A DNA stretch of 64,000 nucleotides from Lachnospiraceae bacterium UBA1759. Lineage in GTDB: Bacteria; Bacillota; Clostridia; Lachnospirales; Lachnospiraceae. Numbering within the stretch: position 1 is the first letter of the stretch; every line of letters begins with the position of its first letter. The notes under the pieces are model-generated. The model did no database searches and was not told where the DNA came from. It worked only from the letters and a program-made list of their open reading frames with translations. Positions 34,833 through 43,989 of the stretch are shown here, piece after piece. The position numbers were made by a program, and so were the translations under genes. Where the stretch lies: the NCBI GenBank assembly GCA_002315555.1, contig DCHF01000051.1, forward strand, positions 1 to 64,000, given 5' to 3'.

Positions 34833-34888
34833 GACGGAAAGAAACAGTTACCGGAGATCCGGAATTGTTTGAAACGGAGGAACTGATC

Positions 34889-35563
34889 ATGAAGAAGATA
34901 GCCATTCCGATGTTTGAGGAGCGGGAGAATTATCGAAATGCGGTGGACCGGACGGCGGAAAAGCTCGGGCTGATGTACTGCGGAGAATTCGTGCATTCTT
35001 TAGAGGCGTTTTCTGTAGAGGAGTACGCCGCGCTTCTTTTGCCGGGGGGCGGAGATATTGACCCGGAGTATTACAACGAGCCGGTCGATGGAAGCGAAGG
35101 AATCGACCGGGAACTGGACGCTTTCCAGTTTGAGATTCTGGAGCGGTTCCTTAAGGCCGGAAAGCCTGTGCTTGGCGTCTGCCGCGGACATCAGTTGATC
35201 AATGTCTATTTTGGCGGTTCGCTGATCCAGGATATTCCGGAAAAAGCTGCGCATACACAGATCAATGAGCAAGACAACGTGCATGAGATCACTGCTTTCA
35301 GGGGCAGCCTTCTGCAATCGTTTTATGGAAACTGTTTTTTTGTCAACAGCAGCCACCATCAGGCGGTCAATGAGCCCGGAAAGGGCCTTGCTGTGACGGC
35401 GCGCGGCTTAGACGGCGTAGCGGAAGCTCTTGAGCATGAGAGCCTTCCGGTCGTTTCCGTTCAGTTCCATCCGGAGCGCATGTGCTATCAGAACGCGCGT
35501 CCGGACACCGTGGACGGAAGCGCGATCTTTGAGTGGTTTTTGAAATCGCTTGAAAAACGCTGA
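34889..35563 (+). CDS. Gamma-glutamyl-gamma-aminobutyrate hydrolase family protein (class I glutamine amidotransferase-like)
   Basis: A 224-aa peptidase C26 family hydrolase, related to PuuD, which cleaves gamma-glutamyl amides such as gamma-glutamyl-GABA in putrescine breakdown. The nucleophile is the Cys of 'VLGVCRGHQLINV', the base the His of 'VQFHPERM', and 'LLLPGGGDIDPEYY' is the family's oxyanion loop. Several such proteins cleave other gamma-glutamyl compounds, so the exact substrate is open; no polyamine genes are nearby. The ATG at 34889 follows ACGGAGGAACTGATC. The MATE exporter follows 37 bases on. Confidence 0.88.
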   Translation: MKKIAIPMFEERENYRNAVDRTAEKLGLMYCGEFVHSLEAFSVEEYAALLLPGGGDIDPEYYNEPVDGSEGIDRELDAFQFEILERFLKAGKPVLGVCRGHQLINVYFGGSLIQDIPEKAAHTQINEQDNVHEITAFRGSLLQSFYGNCFFVNSSHHQAVNEPGKGLAVTARGLDGVAEALEHESLPVVSVQFHPERMCYQNARPDTVDGSAIFEWFLKSLEKR

Positions 35564-35600
35564 AGGAGCAGAGCGGAATTCCGAAAGAGAGCACATTTAT

Positions 35601-36947
35601 ATGATTCGAGACAAAAAGTTTTACAAAACATTTTTCTTCCTCTGTCTGCCGATCGTTCTGCAGAATATGATCACCCTCGGTGTCAATCTGGCGGATAATC
35701 TGATGTTGGGACGTTACGCGGAGTCGGCGCTTTCCGGCGTGACAGCCGCAAATCAGGTGCAGTTCATCTATCAGAATATCCTGATGGGCGTGGGCGAAGG
35801 TATGATCATTCTGGCGTCGCAGTATTGGGGCGGAAAAAAGATCGCGGAAATGAAGAAGGTCGCGGCTGTGGCCATGTGGCTCGGCGTGTTTATCATGGCG
35901 GTCTTATTCACGGCGGTGGCGGTGACTCCGCGCGGGATCATCGGCCTGTTTTCACCGGACGATGCCATCATCACGGAAGGCGCGGCTTACATCAGCCTGA
36001 TCAAATTCACGTACCCGGTGTTCTGTGTGACCACGCTGCTTCTGGCGCTTCTGCGTTCATCCAAAAACGTCAAGATCGCGCTGGTGCTTTCCATCAGCAC
36101 GTTATTTATTAACTGCGGCATCAACTGGGTACTGATTTACGGACATCTGGGATTCCCGGCGATGGGTGTGCGCGGCGCGGCCATCGGAACGATGACGGCG
36201 CGTGCAGTCGAGCTCGTGATCCTGATATGCTACCTGGCCTTCCGCGAGAAGGCGCTGAAGATCCGTGTGCGGGATTTCTTCGGCATTGACAAGCTGCTTG
36301 TGAAGGACTATTTCCGCGTATCGCTTCCGGTCATTCTGATCCAGAGCCTGTGGGGCCTGAATACGGCTATGCAGACGGCGATCCTCGGCCACCTTACTTC
36401 GGCGGCCATCGCGGCAAACAGCATGGCGTCGAACCTGTACCTGATGGTGAAGACGATGGCCATCGGCGAGGCATCCGCGACGGGCGTGTTGATTGGAAAT
36501 GCCATTGGCGAAGGCAAGACCGAAGAGGAGCTTCAGTCCTATGCGCGTACGTTCCAGGTGCTGTTCCTGTGCATCGGCGTGTTCAGCGGACTTGTTCTGT
36601 TCGCGCTCAGTACACCGGTCCTGTCCCTCTATAACTTCTCCGACGAGGCCCGTTCGCTGGCACGTATTTTCATCAATATCCTCTGCATCGTCATGGTCGG
36701 GATGTGCTATGAAATGCCGACCATGAGCGGTGTCATCAAGGGCGGCGGCGACACGAAGTTCCTCATGAAGGTCGATTTGATTTCCATCTGGGGAATCGTC
36801 ATTCCGCTATCTCTGTTTGCAGCGTTCGTGCTGAACGCGTCACCGGTCATCGTGGTCATCTGCTTGAATCTGGACCAGCTTTTCAAATGCATTCCGGCTG
36901 CCATTAAGGTAAATTTCGGACACTGGTGCAAGAAACTGACACGGTAA
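35601..36947 (+). CDS. MATE family efflux transporter
   Basis: A 448-aa twelve-helix exporter that couples outward movement of cations, drugs or metabolites to a Na+ or H+ gradient. The first helix 'FFFLCLPIVLQNMITLGVNLADNLMLGRY' and the block 'GVRGAAIGTMTARAVELVILICY' are typical of the family's NorM/DinF-like branch. The second half ('SLPVILIQSLWGLNTAMQTAILGHL') mirrors the first, as in all MATE pumps. The start ATG at 35601 is preceded by GAAAGAGAGC. It lies downstream of the C26 hydrolase gene. Two more MATE genes occur at 40051 and 51274. The substrate cannot be told. Confidence 0.92.
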   Translation: MIRDKKFYKTFFFLCLPIVLQNMITLGVNLADNLMLGRYAESALSGVTAANQVQFIYQNILMGVGEGMIILASQYWGGKKIAEMKKVAAVAMWLGVFIMAVLFTAVAVTPRGIIGLFSPDDAIITEGAAYISLIKFTYPVFCVTTLLLALLRSSKNVKIALVLSISTLFINCGINWVLIYGHLGFPAMGVRGAAIGTMTARAVELVILICYLAFREKALKIRVRDFFGIDKLLVKDYFRVSLPVILIQSLWGLNTAMQTAILGHLTSAAIAANSMASNLYLMVKTMAIGEASATGVLIGNAIGEGKTEEELQSYARTFQVLFLCIGVFSGLVLFALSTPVLSLYNFSDEARSLARIFINILCIVMVGMCYEMPTMSGVIKGGGDTKFLMKVDLISIWGIVIPLSLFAAFVLNASPVIVVICLNLDQLFKCIPAAIKVNFGHWCKKLTR

Positions 36948-37130
36948 ATGTGTGAGCATACAGGGGAACAATGTGAAATAGAATGCAACCCTCGCTGAAA
37001 AAAACGGTCTGTTAAGATAAGGCGGTGCGGGAGAAACGGTCTGTATGAAGCATCCGTTCGAAAAGGTGCGTGTACAGACGGAATCGGGTGAAAACGCTGC
37101 TGCAATGAATCGGGACAGTGAGGTAGTGAT

Positions 37131-37688
37131 ATGAAAAATCGAAAAATATTACGGGCGATGGCGCTTGTGAGCGCCCTGCTTCTTTTGGCGGGCTGCGCGG
37201 CCAAAAAAGACACGGTCGACACAGTGACCGGGCAGACGGATGCGGCATTGGATGTTGGAACAGTGACCGGACAGACGGATGCGGCATTGGATGTCGGAAC
37301 AGTGACCGGACAGACGGATGCGACATTGGATGTTGGAACGGTGAATACCGGAGCCGATGAAATGCCGGTTGAAGAGGAAGGGGTCCTTCTTCGCGTGACC
37401 GGCGTGGATATTCCCGGAAAGATGATCACCGCTTGCATCATCAATAATACGGATGAAGCGACCTTCTATGCGGAATATTTCTATCTGGAAAAGAAGACGG
37501 ACGAAGGCTTTGTCCGGGTCGAGCCGATCGAAGAGATGATGTTCATTGAGATCGCGACTGAACTCGAGGCAAGAAGCACTGTGGAGATCACCTGCGATAT
37601 TTCCAATTATGATGAGCTTACGGCCGGCACCTACCGGTTGGTGAAGAGTGATGAGCTTACCGCTGAGTTCGAGGTAATTGGTGAGTGA
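37131..37688 (+). CDS. Lipoprotein with threefold 13-residue repeat
   Basis: A 185-aa surface lipoprotein. The signal peptide ends in the lipobox 'LLLLAG-C', making Cys22 the lipidated residue. Residues ~30-69 carry three tandem copies of T-V-T-G-Q-T-D-A-A-L-D-V-G, encoded by three 39-bp DNA repeats. The rest is a beta-rich domain ('LLRVTGVDIPGKMITACIINNTDEATFYAEYFYLEKK ... YRLVKSDELTAEFEV') reminiscent of the Ig-like domain found in many Firmicute lipoproteins. The repeats probably form an extended spacer between membrane and domain. The function is unknown. GAGGTAGTGAT precedes the ATG. Confidence 0.8.
   Translation: MKNRKILRAMALVSALLLLAGCAAKKDTVDTVTGQTDAALDVGTVTGQTDAALDVGTVTGQTDATLDVGTVNTGADEMPVEEEGVLLRVTGVDIPGKMITACIINNTDEATFYAEYFYLEKKTDEGFVRVEPIEEMMFIEIATELEARSTVEITCDISNYDELTAGTYRLVKSDELTAEFEVIGE
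37221..37337 (+). repeat. Three tandem 39-bp repeats inside the lipoprotein gene
   Basis: Units 37221-37259, 37260-37298 and 37299-37337 begin ACAGTGACCGG and differ at only a few positions. The unit is a multiple of three, so gain or loss of copies keeps the frame and changes the spacer length. Confidence 0.9.
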
Positions 37689-37713
37689 TTTTTGTATACG
37701 GAATTGAGTGAAC

Positions 37714-38313
37714 ATGGCAATGGATGAAGCAAAGTGGGACAAACTTTTGGGAATCAAGACCGGCGGTCGCGACGACTCCCGCGCGGACACGTTCCACTAT
37801 CCCTATGAGCCCACGCCCTATGCGGTGCTGGAGCGGCTCGCGGAAAGCGGGTACATCGGAAAAAAGAATACCTTGATCGATTACGGCTGCGGGAAAGGGC
37901 GGGTGGATTTTTATCTGTCCTATCAGACCAAGTGCCGCAGCATCGGTATCGAGTACGACGAGCGGATGTACGAACGGGCGATGGACAACCGGGCGACCGC
38001 GGCAGCGGCCGGCCGAACCTCCTTTGTGCTTCAGTCGGCAGAGGAATTTGTACTTCCCGAAGAGGCGGATGCCTGCTACTTTTTCAATCCGTTTTCTGTG
38101 GAGATTTTAAAGACCGTGCTTGCGCGGATCTCCGAATCCTATTACGATACTCCGCGCGCCATCCGGATGTTTTTCTATTATCCGTCCGATGAGTATGTAG
38201 CTGCCATGATGAACGAGGACCTTTTCCTGTTTGTCGATGAGATCGACTGTTCGGACCTGTTTCCGGGGATGGATGAGCGGGAGAAGATCCTGATTTTTGA
38301 AATTTCGGAATAA
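37714..38313 (+). CDS. Class I SAM-dependent methyltransferase
   Basis: A 199-aa methyltransferase with motif I 'LIDYGCGKGRVDFYL' near residues 51-65, the acidic strand-2 end 'SIGIEYDERMYERA', and 'ACYFFNPFSVEIL' (residues ~112-124) as the motif IV region, with N-P-F in place of the usual D-P-P-Y. The N-terminal 'HYPYEPTPYAVLERL' is a cap that probably covers the substrate. The acceptor is unknown. The ATG at 37714 was chosen; GTG 37708 and ATG 37720 are in the same frame, and none has a strong ribosome site. It ends just before the promoter of the sulfatase gene. Confidence 0.82.
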   Translation: MAMDEAKWDKLLGIKTGGRDDSRADTFHYPYEPTPYAVLERLAESGYIGKKNTLIDYGCGKGRVDFYLSYQTKCRSIGIEYDERMYERAMDNRATAAAAGRTSFVLQSAEEFVLPEEADACYFFNPFSVEILKTVLARISESYYDTPRAIRMFFYYPSDEYVAAMMNEDLFLFVDEIDCSDLFPGMDEREKILIFEISE

Positions 38314-38318
38314 CGGCA

Positions 38319-38346
38319 TTGACCGATCTTACATCGCGGATATAAT
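38319..38346 (+). promoter_or_regulatory. Strong promoter of the sulfatase gene
   Basis: -35 TTGACC (38319-38324), 16-base spacer, perfect -10 TATAAT (38341-38346), starting six bases after the methyltransferase stop. Confidence 0.75.
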
Positions 38347-38401
38347 GGATTTAGCAGACCGCACTGCGGTTGATAGAAAGAACACAAGAAAGCAGGCAAA
38401 C

Positions 38402-39931
38402 ATGAAAAAGAGACCCAATATTATAATCGTGATGGCGGATCAGCAGCGCGCCGACCTCCGTAAGAGCTGCGGCTATGAACTGGATACGATGCCGTTTCTG
38501 GACAGCCTCGGACAGGAGGGCATGGATTTTGAGCGTGCGTACACGCCGAACCCGACCTGCCTCCCGGCCCGCGTCAGCATGTTCACCGGACGTTATTCCG
38601 AAGCGCATCGCGCGCGCACCAATCACAATGCAAAGGACGCATGCTTTACGGAAGATCTTCTGGACGTCCTGAAGAAGGCCGGTTATACAACGGCACTCTG
38701 TGGCAAGAATCATTCGCATCATGCGCTTTCTGATTTTGACTTCTGCGAATCCAACGGCCATCTCGGTTATGAGGGCGAGACCAATACCACGCCCGAGCAG
38801 TGGGCATTTGCGGATTACATGCGCAAGACCGATCACATGGAGATGCATGAGCCCACACCGTTCGCGCTCGAGACTCAGTTCCCGTATCGTAACGTTTCTT
38901 CTGCGCTTAAATTCATCGACAGTATGGAGAAGGATCAGCCATTTTTCACCTGGATCTCCTTCGCAGAGCCGCATAATCCGTTCCAGGTTCCGGAACCCTA
39001 TTTTGACATGTTCCCGCCCGAGGATCTTCCGCCCGTGCACGTAACGGAAAACGACCTTGCACAAAAGGGTCCGCGCTTCGAGTGGCTGCGTGGCATCTGG
39101 GAGCAGGTTTTGGGCGATGATATCGACGCCCGCATTCTCCGTTCCCGCTCCAATTACCACGGCATGCTCCGCCTCATCGATGATCAGGTGAAGCGTCTTG
39201 TTGAGGGGCTGAAGGAGCGCGGTCTGGAGGACGACACCATTCTGTTATACCTGTCCGACCACGGCGATTTTGTCGGCGAGTGCGGCATGATCCGCAAGGG
39301 CACGGACCTCCCGGACATCCTCTGCCACATTCCGATGATCTGGTGGGGCGGCGGTATCCGCAAAACCGGTAAGGTCTCCGATCCCTTTGTCAGCATCGTT
39401 GATATCCTTCCGACGATCTGTGATATCTTAGGTGTTGAGCTTCCGTTTGGCTGTCAGGGAAAATCGATCCTTCCCCTTCTGACCGGCGAGAATATACATG
39501 AAGAGGAATACGCGTCCGCTTATTCCGAGAGCGGTTTCTCCGGCCTCTACTGGGATGACGAGGATGACTTTGACGTGGTTAAAGAAGGCGCATGCCCGCC
39601 GGAGATGACCAGTTTTGACTGTCTGAATTCGTTCACACAGTGCGGTCAGGTGCGCTCATTCTGGAAGGGCGACTACCATGTTCAGGTCGATATGATGGGC
39701 AAGGGCTGGTTGTATGATCTGAAAAAGGACCCGTACGAAAAGGAAAATCTCTGGGATGCTCCCGAGTACCGGGAAATCAAGGCCGATATGCTGACCGGGC
39801 TTTCCGCGTCCATGCTCCGTGCCGTAGATCCGCTCCCGGCACCGCATTGGCGCTACCGCGTCAAAACGCATCCGCAGGGCTTCTGGTTCGATGAAGGATA
39901 CCATTCCGAGGACCCGGGAGTGCGTGAATAA
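38402..39931 (+). CDS. Sulfatase / alkaline-phosphatase superfamily hydrolase
   Basis: A 509-aa sulfatase. The N-terminal metal motif 'NIIIVMADQQRADL' supplies an Asp and Gln, and the maturation motif C-x-P-x-R is Cys53-Leu-Pro-Ala-Arg in 'NPTCLPARVSMFTGRY', where Cys53 would become formylglycine. The second half has 'LYLSDHGDFVGE', which supplies the Asp-His pair. Substrates of the family are sulfate esters of sugars and phosphonates. No signal peptide is seen, so it acts in the cytoplasm. The maturation enzyme is not in the window. The start ATG at 38402 has only a weak ribosome site (GCAGG). Its own promoter makes it an independent unit. Confidence 0.9.
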   Translation: MKKRPNIIIVMADQQRADLRKSCGYELDTMPFLDSLGQEGMDFERAYTPNPTCLPARVSMFTGRYSEAHRARTNHNAKDACFTEDLLDVLKKAGYTTALCGKNHSHHALSDFDFCESNGHLGYEGETNTTPEQWAFADYMRKTDHMEMHEPTPFALETQFPYRNVSSALKFIDSMEKDQPFFTWISFAEPHNPFQVPEPYFDMFPPEDLPPVHVTENDLAQKGPRFEWLRGIWEQVLGDDIDARILRSRSNYHGMLRLIDDQVKRLVEGLKERGLEDDTILLYLSDHGDFVGECGMIRKGTDLPDILCHIPMIWWGGGIRKTGKVSDPFVSIVDILPTICDILGVELPFGCQGKSILPLLTGENIHEEEYASAYSESGFSGLYWDDEDDFDVVKEGACPPEMTSFDCLNSFTQCGQVRSFWKGDYHVQVDMMGKGWLYDLKKDPYEKENLWDAPEYREIKADMLTGLSASMLRAVDPLPAPHWRYRVKTHPQGFWFDEGYHSEDPGVRE

Positions 39932-39949
39932 ATAAAAAAGACCGTAAGG

Positions 39950-39989
39950 TACAAAGAGACCGGATTCGCAGGAATCCGGTCTCTTTGTA
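39950..39989. terminator. 17-bp stem between convergent genes
   Basis: Arms 39950-39966 and 39973-39989 pair fully around a 6-base loop. It lies between the convergent sulfatase (+) and MATE (-) genes and has only short T tracts, so it acts as a bidirectional block of moderate strength. Confidence 0.65.
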
Positions 39990-40050
39990 TGTGCGGTCGT
40001 CGGTTTTATACAGAATTAAACTTATACAGCATATCAAACACATATAGTGT

Positions 40051-41415
40051 TTACACAACAGTCGATGCGGATCTTTTTTTCATCGCCCGTACGCAGCAGA
40101 TATAGGCCGGGATCAGGAAAAGATCGGCCAGGATCCAGGCGAGCGGCGAACCGAAGCAGACGCCGGTGAAACCGTACAGCGGGACCAGGAAAAGGCCTGC
40201 GCCGGCACGGCCAACCAGTTCAAGGATACCCGCAACGACTGCGAGTGAGGAGTATCCCATGCCCTGAATGGCAAAACGCAGAACGTTGATCACAGCCAGA
40301 AGAACATAGAAGGCACTCATGATGATCAGGCATTCCGCACTGAGTGAAATGATCTCGACCTCGCTCTTATCCAGGAAGATCATTGAAAGGTTCTTGCCGA
40401 ACAGAAGCATCATGACGAAGACCAGCGCGCCGTAGGAGCAGGCAAACAAAAGCGTGATCAGAACGCCCTTGTTCAGGCGCTCCGGCTTTCCTGCGCCGGT
40501 ATTCTGTCCGCAGTAGGTCGCGGTCGCGGAGCCGAGGGCATCGAACAGGATGCAGAAGAACATGCCGACACGGTTTGCGGCGGTCATGGCTGCGATGTAC
40601 GTCGTGCCGAGCTGGTTGATGAAGTACTGGAGGACCATCGAACCGATGGCCGTCACGGAGTACTGAAGGCCCATCGGGAAGCCGTTCTTGCACAGCAGCA
40701 AAATGGCCTTTTTGCTGGGTTTCAGGTCCCGGGCATTAATGTGCAGCGTCTCACATTTGATCGAAATGTAGATCACGCAGGCGATACCGCAGATCAGCTG
40801 AGAGGCGACGGTTGCAAGCGCCGCACCGCGGACGCCGAGCTTCAGCACGATGATCATCACCACGTCCAGAATGATATTCAGGAAGGAGGAGATCAGCAGG
40901 AAGATCGTAGGCACACGGCTGTTGCCGATGGCGCGAAGGTAGGCCGCTACGATGTTATAGAGCATCGTGACGGGCAGGCCGATCAGGATAATGGTCAGGT
41001 AATCATTGGCGATGTCCAGAATGTCTTCCGGCGTTTTCATCAGGATCAGAAGATCGCGCGCATAATACGTGGTGAAAACCGTCATAATAAGGGCAATGAT
41101 CGCGGTCAGCCAGATGCTGTTTCCGATGACGCGCTTCAGGCCGGCGGAATCACCGGCGCCGAAGGCCTGTGATACCGGAATGGCAAAGCCGGTCATAATA
41201 CCGATGCAGAATCCAAAAATAAAATATACGAGGCTGCCGGCAGAGCCGACTGCACCGAAGGCTGATGCGCCGATCAGTCTTCCCACGATGGCGGTATCCG
41301 CCATACTGTAAAACTGCTGAAAGAGCATGCCCAGAAAGACGGGAAGCGCGAATGCGATGATGTGTTTCGCGGGCGAACCCTCGGTCATGTTCCGTACGTT
41401 TTTTTCGTTAGCCAT
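40051..41415 (-). CDS. MATE family efflux transporter
   Basis: A 454-aa multidrug-type exporter of about twelve membrane helices. 'ALPVFLGMLFQQFYSMADTAIVGRLIGASAFGAVG' at residues ~18-52 is a family landmark for the first two helices, and 'SQLICGIACVIYISIK' lies in the centre. The second half repeats the theme ('GFPMGLQYSVTAIGSMVLQYFINQLGTTYIAAMTAANR'). The start at 41415 is the ATG preceded by GGAGAACATT; two ATGs further upstream in the same frame are less likely. It belongs to a different branch from the exporter at 35601. The substrate is unknown. Confidence 0.92.
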   Translation of the reverse strand: MANEKNVRNMTEGSPAKHIIAFALPVFLGMLFQQFYSMADTAIVGRLIGASAFGAVGSAGSLVYFIFGFCIGIMTGFAIPVSQAFGAGDSAGLKRVIGNSIWLTAIIALIMTVFTTYYARDLLILMKTPEDILDIANDYLTIILIGLPVTMLYNIVAAYLRAIGNSRVPTIFLLISSFLNIILDVVMIIVLKLGVRGAALATVASQLICGIACVIYISIKCETLHINARDLKPSKKAILLLCKNGFPMGLQYSVTAIGSMVLQYFINQLGTTYIAAMTAANRVGMFFCILFDALGSATATYCGQNTGAGKPERLNKGVLITLLFACSYGALVFVMMLLFGKNLSMIFLDKSEVEIISLSAECLIIMSAFYVLLAVINVLRFAIQGMGYSSLAVVAGILELVGRAGAGLFLVPLYGFTGVCFGSPLAWILADLFLIPAYICCVRAMKKRSASTVV

Positions 41416-41487
41416 AATGTTCTCCATAATGTACAGAATATGGTGTTGGTACGTCAAAACCGGGGAATGCTTTCAACGTCGTCCCGG

Positions 41488-43509
41488 TCAGATCTCTTCT
41501 TTCTTCAGAATGATTCTCCCGTACCCCGGCCTATTCGGCAGAATGTCCTCATACAGGACCGGAATCGGGCCCGATGCCCACGGATGACACAGACTGGTGT
41601 TCCATTTTTGGTCTTTTCCCCAGGCTTCAAAACAGGTCGTTCCGCCCTCGCGCACCATATTGTACCAGGAATGCACCCCCTGGTCGACGATCAGGCGGTA
41701 AGCATCATCATAACGGCCGTAACGGCACAGTGCTTTCAGCAGAAACCATGCCATGTAAACACCGCAGACAGTGCCTTTTTCGTAAATAAAGCGAAGCAGA
41801 TGCTCCTCCGCATCTTTCCGGGCAAAGCCGTAGAAGAGTGGCAGGATATTGGAATGCAGCGCGGAATGACTTCCGTGCTCGCTGTCGGTATACAGATTCG
41901 TCCCGGCATCAAAGAAGGCCGATTCAAAGGCGCGGATCAGCGCCGGACTGTCTTTTTCTTTTTGGACACCGAGGATCGCGCGGATTTCTTCGGTCTGCAG
42001 CACACAGCCGATGTAGAATGCATTCAGCACGTTATGCACGCCGGAAACATGGGCTTCCGAATCGAAATCGTAATCATCGCGCAGATTCTTGGGCCAATCC
42101 ACCAGATTCCACTTATCATAGGCGTTTTCCAGAAGACCGTCCGCACGCGCGAACTGTTTGAAATAGTCGATCACCTGCTCGCAGACCTCCAGGCAATCCG
42201 CCAGATAGTCGCGGTCCCCGGTGTACTGATAATAACGCAGGGCGATGATCGGGAATTGCAGCGAATAATCGGCGATCTCCTGATTCAGTCCGGCGGTGAT
42301 AACAGCCATCAGGCCGGGACAAATGAACGAAGAGTGGATCAGGTCATCCATGGACTTTCTCAGAAGGCGGATATCCCCGGTCAGGGCGAGCTGCGCGCCG
42401 CTTGTGATGGTCATATCGCCGGAGTATTGTCCCTTTTCACGGGTCGGACAATCCACATAGACTTCCTGCGCACCGTATTTCACGCCGTTCTTGCAGATCT
42501 GAAATACCGACTGAAGGATTTCATCCTCCGTCTCCAGAATGCAGTAATCATCATCAAAGGGATAGTGGCGTACCCGGGCCCGTAGATCGGTGATCCCGGC
42601 ACCGTTTTCGGGCACTACGGCTGCATAACGGAAGCCGCGGTAATCGAACTGCTGATAGTGATTCACTCCTGCGTCCAGGATCACATATTCGTCGCAATCG
42701 CAGGAGCAGCGCATATTATAGCGGACACGGACATCGCTGTCCCCGGTTTCTTCGCCGATCAGCACGCGGACCTTTTCTCCGGCGGTTCCGTTTGCGGTGA
42801 ACGCCAGTGTTCCCGTAAGCTCTTCCCCAAAATCCACGAACCATCCGCCGTTTTCAAGCGGTTCGGTCACGACCGGGGCTCTTTCGTAGACCTGAAGCAG
42901 GACAGCGGGCTCTTTCGCGAAGATGTAATCCACGTTTTTCACCCGAACCGGCCGTTCGTTTTCGGGCTTCACGCGCAGGTCACGCCCCTCTTTGAAGATC
43001 GTATTGTAGCCGATCACCTCGGTGCCGGTGTAGGACCGGTCGATCGAGTAGCGCCAGCGGCTGTCCGTTTTCGCGATGGTGTTTCCGTTCTCGTCAACAA
43101 TGGCGAGAATGCAGCCCTGACGGCGGTCGGCACTTGTGTAAGCACGGCAGACGAGGCCGTGGTAATAAACATGCAGGGTGATCCGGTTCAGACCGGGCTT
43201 CAAAAATTCCGTCACATCGGTCTCATTCCAGTGGTAGCGCGTGGGATAACCCGGCGCGGGGCCCTGGCAGACAAAGCGGTCATTGACGGAAAGGAAGTAG
43301 TAGTCATCGGCGGTGACCCGGACGATGGCCTTTTCCGGCACCGTACAAAGCTCGAATTCTCCGGTCGTAAGCATATGAAAATTGCGGAACTCCTCCGGGC
43401 ATTCCGGCTCCGGGACATCCGCATATTCTTTATGATAGGTGTTTATGACGGGCTGGTCTGCAAACTCCTCTGCTGTGATCCATTCCGCATCATAAAAGGG
43501 ACTCTTCAT
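41488..43509 (-). CDS. Alpha-L-rhamnosidase-like glycoside hydrolase (GH78)
   Basis: A 673-aa inverting glycosidase of the GH78 type, releasing terminal L-rhamnose from plant glycosides and pectin side chains. The N-terminal half consists of beta-sandwich domains ('DDYYFLSVNDRFVCQGPAPGYP'), and the (alpha/alpha)6 catalytic domain carries the signature 'DCPTREKGQYSGD' and 'GLMAVITAGLNQEIADYSLQFPI'. The C-terminal segment 'GGTTCFEAWGKDQKWNTSLCHPWAS' is the family's closing loop with the catalytic Glu. No signal peptide, so the enzyme is intracellular and would act on imported oligosaccharides. Start is the ATG at 43509, upstream of which lies GCAGGCCCAAAGC, a poor ribosome site. Confidence 0.85.
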   Translation of the reverse strand: MKSPFYDAEWITAEEFADQPVINTYHKEYADVPEPECPEEFRNFHMLTTGEFELCTVPEKAIVRVTADDYYFLSVNDRFVCQGPAPGYPTRYHWNETDVTEFLKPGLNRITLHVYYHGLVCRAYTSADRRQGCILAIVDENGNTIAKTDSRWRYSIDRSYTGTEVIGYNTIFKEGRDLRVKPENERPVRVKNVDYIFAKEPAVLLQVYERAPVVTEPLENGGWFVDFGEELTGTLAFTANGTAGEKVRVLIGEETGDSDVRVRYNMRCSCDCDEYVILDAGVNHYQQFDYRGFRYAAVVPENGAGITDLRARVRHYPFDDDYCILETEDEILQSVFQICKNGVKYGAQEVYVDCPTREKGQYSGDMTITSGAQLALTGDIRLLRKSMDDLIHSSFICPGLMAVITAGLNQEIADYSLQFPIIALRYYQYTGDRDYLADCLEVCEQVIDYFKQFARADGLLENAYDKWNLVDWPKNLRDDYDFDSEAHVSGVHNVLNAFYIGCVLQTEEIRAILGVQKEKDSPALIRAFESAFFDAGTNLYTDSEHGSHSALHSNILPLFYGFARKDAEEHLLRFIYEKGTVCGVYMAWFLLKALCRYGRYDDAYRLIVDQGVHSWYNMVREGGTTCFEAWGKDQKWNTSLCHPWASGPIPVLYEDILPNRPGYGRIILKKEEI

Positions 43510-43559
43510 GCTTTGGGCCTGCTTTCATACTGTCTGACGGAAGACTTCATAACACTACA

Positions 43560-43602
43560 AAAGCAAACGAAGATCATGAGTTCCATGATTTCCGTTTGCT
43601 TT
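43560..43602 (-). terminator. 19-bp terminator hairpin of the 74-aa gene
   Basis: On the minus strand the arms 43602-43584 and 43578-43560 pair with one mismatch and one G-T pair around a 5-base loop, followed by a T-rich tail. It ends the small gene before the rhamnosidase gene. Confidence 0.75.
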
Positions 43603-43626
43603 CATAAAATGACATGGGTCAAAGGG

Positions 43627-43851
43627 TCATTCCTCGATAAAGGGCTTCATCAGGTTGTAATCGAGCGCATCGAATTCAACACTGAGATCCAGTGAATCCA
43701 GCTTGTCCGCAGCCGCAACAAAAACGATCTGGGAGAGTGCGGATTTCAGATTCATGTGATCGCCTTCCGCAGTGTTCAGATAGACGTCGCTTACACACTT
43801 TTTAACGCTGTTCAGGAAATCCTGCACATCGATTCCGTTTTTGAGTTTCAT
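43627..43851 (-). CDS. Small conserved-looking protein of 74 aa
   Basis: A soluble 74-aa protein with 'GIDVQDFLNSVKKCVSDVYLNTAEGDHMNLKSALSQIVF', which resembles small proteins I have seen in Lachnospiraceae with no assigned function; that likeness is from memory and not verified. The ribosome site GGAGGGTCTTTT and its own promoter and terminator support a real gene. It is transcribed as a single gene, back to back with the TrmH-type gene at 44045. Confidence 0.65.
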   Translation of the reverse strand: MKLKNGIDVQDFLNSVKKCVSDVYLNTAEGDHMNLKSALSQIVFVAAADKLDSLDLSVEFDALDYNLMKPFIEE

Positions 43852-43883
43852 AAAAGACCCTCCAAGGTTAATTCTTATTTAGA

Positions 43884-43912
43884 ATAATAATACAACCGGG
43901 ACCATTTTTCAA
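43884..43912 (-). promoter_or_regulatory. Promoter of the 74-aa gene
   Basis: On the minus strand -35 TTGAAA (43912-43907), 17-base spacer, -10 TATTAT (43889-43884). Confidence 0.6.
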
Positions 43913-43989
43913 GGATTGCGGTATGATTTCATCGATTTTGAAACACCGGGCACCGCCTGTGAAAAAATCATGAATTTGAACGATTTCCT

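Noticed and set aside
36948..37130. Repeated AAACGGTCTGT (37002-37012 and 37034-37044) before the lipoprotein gene
   Set aside because: Two 11-base copies are too little to call a regulatory element; they lie upstream of the start with no other support.
37221..37337. Short CRISPR array
   Set aside because: The three repeats are adjacent with no spacers and are translated in frame as part of the lipoprotein.
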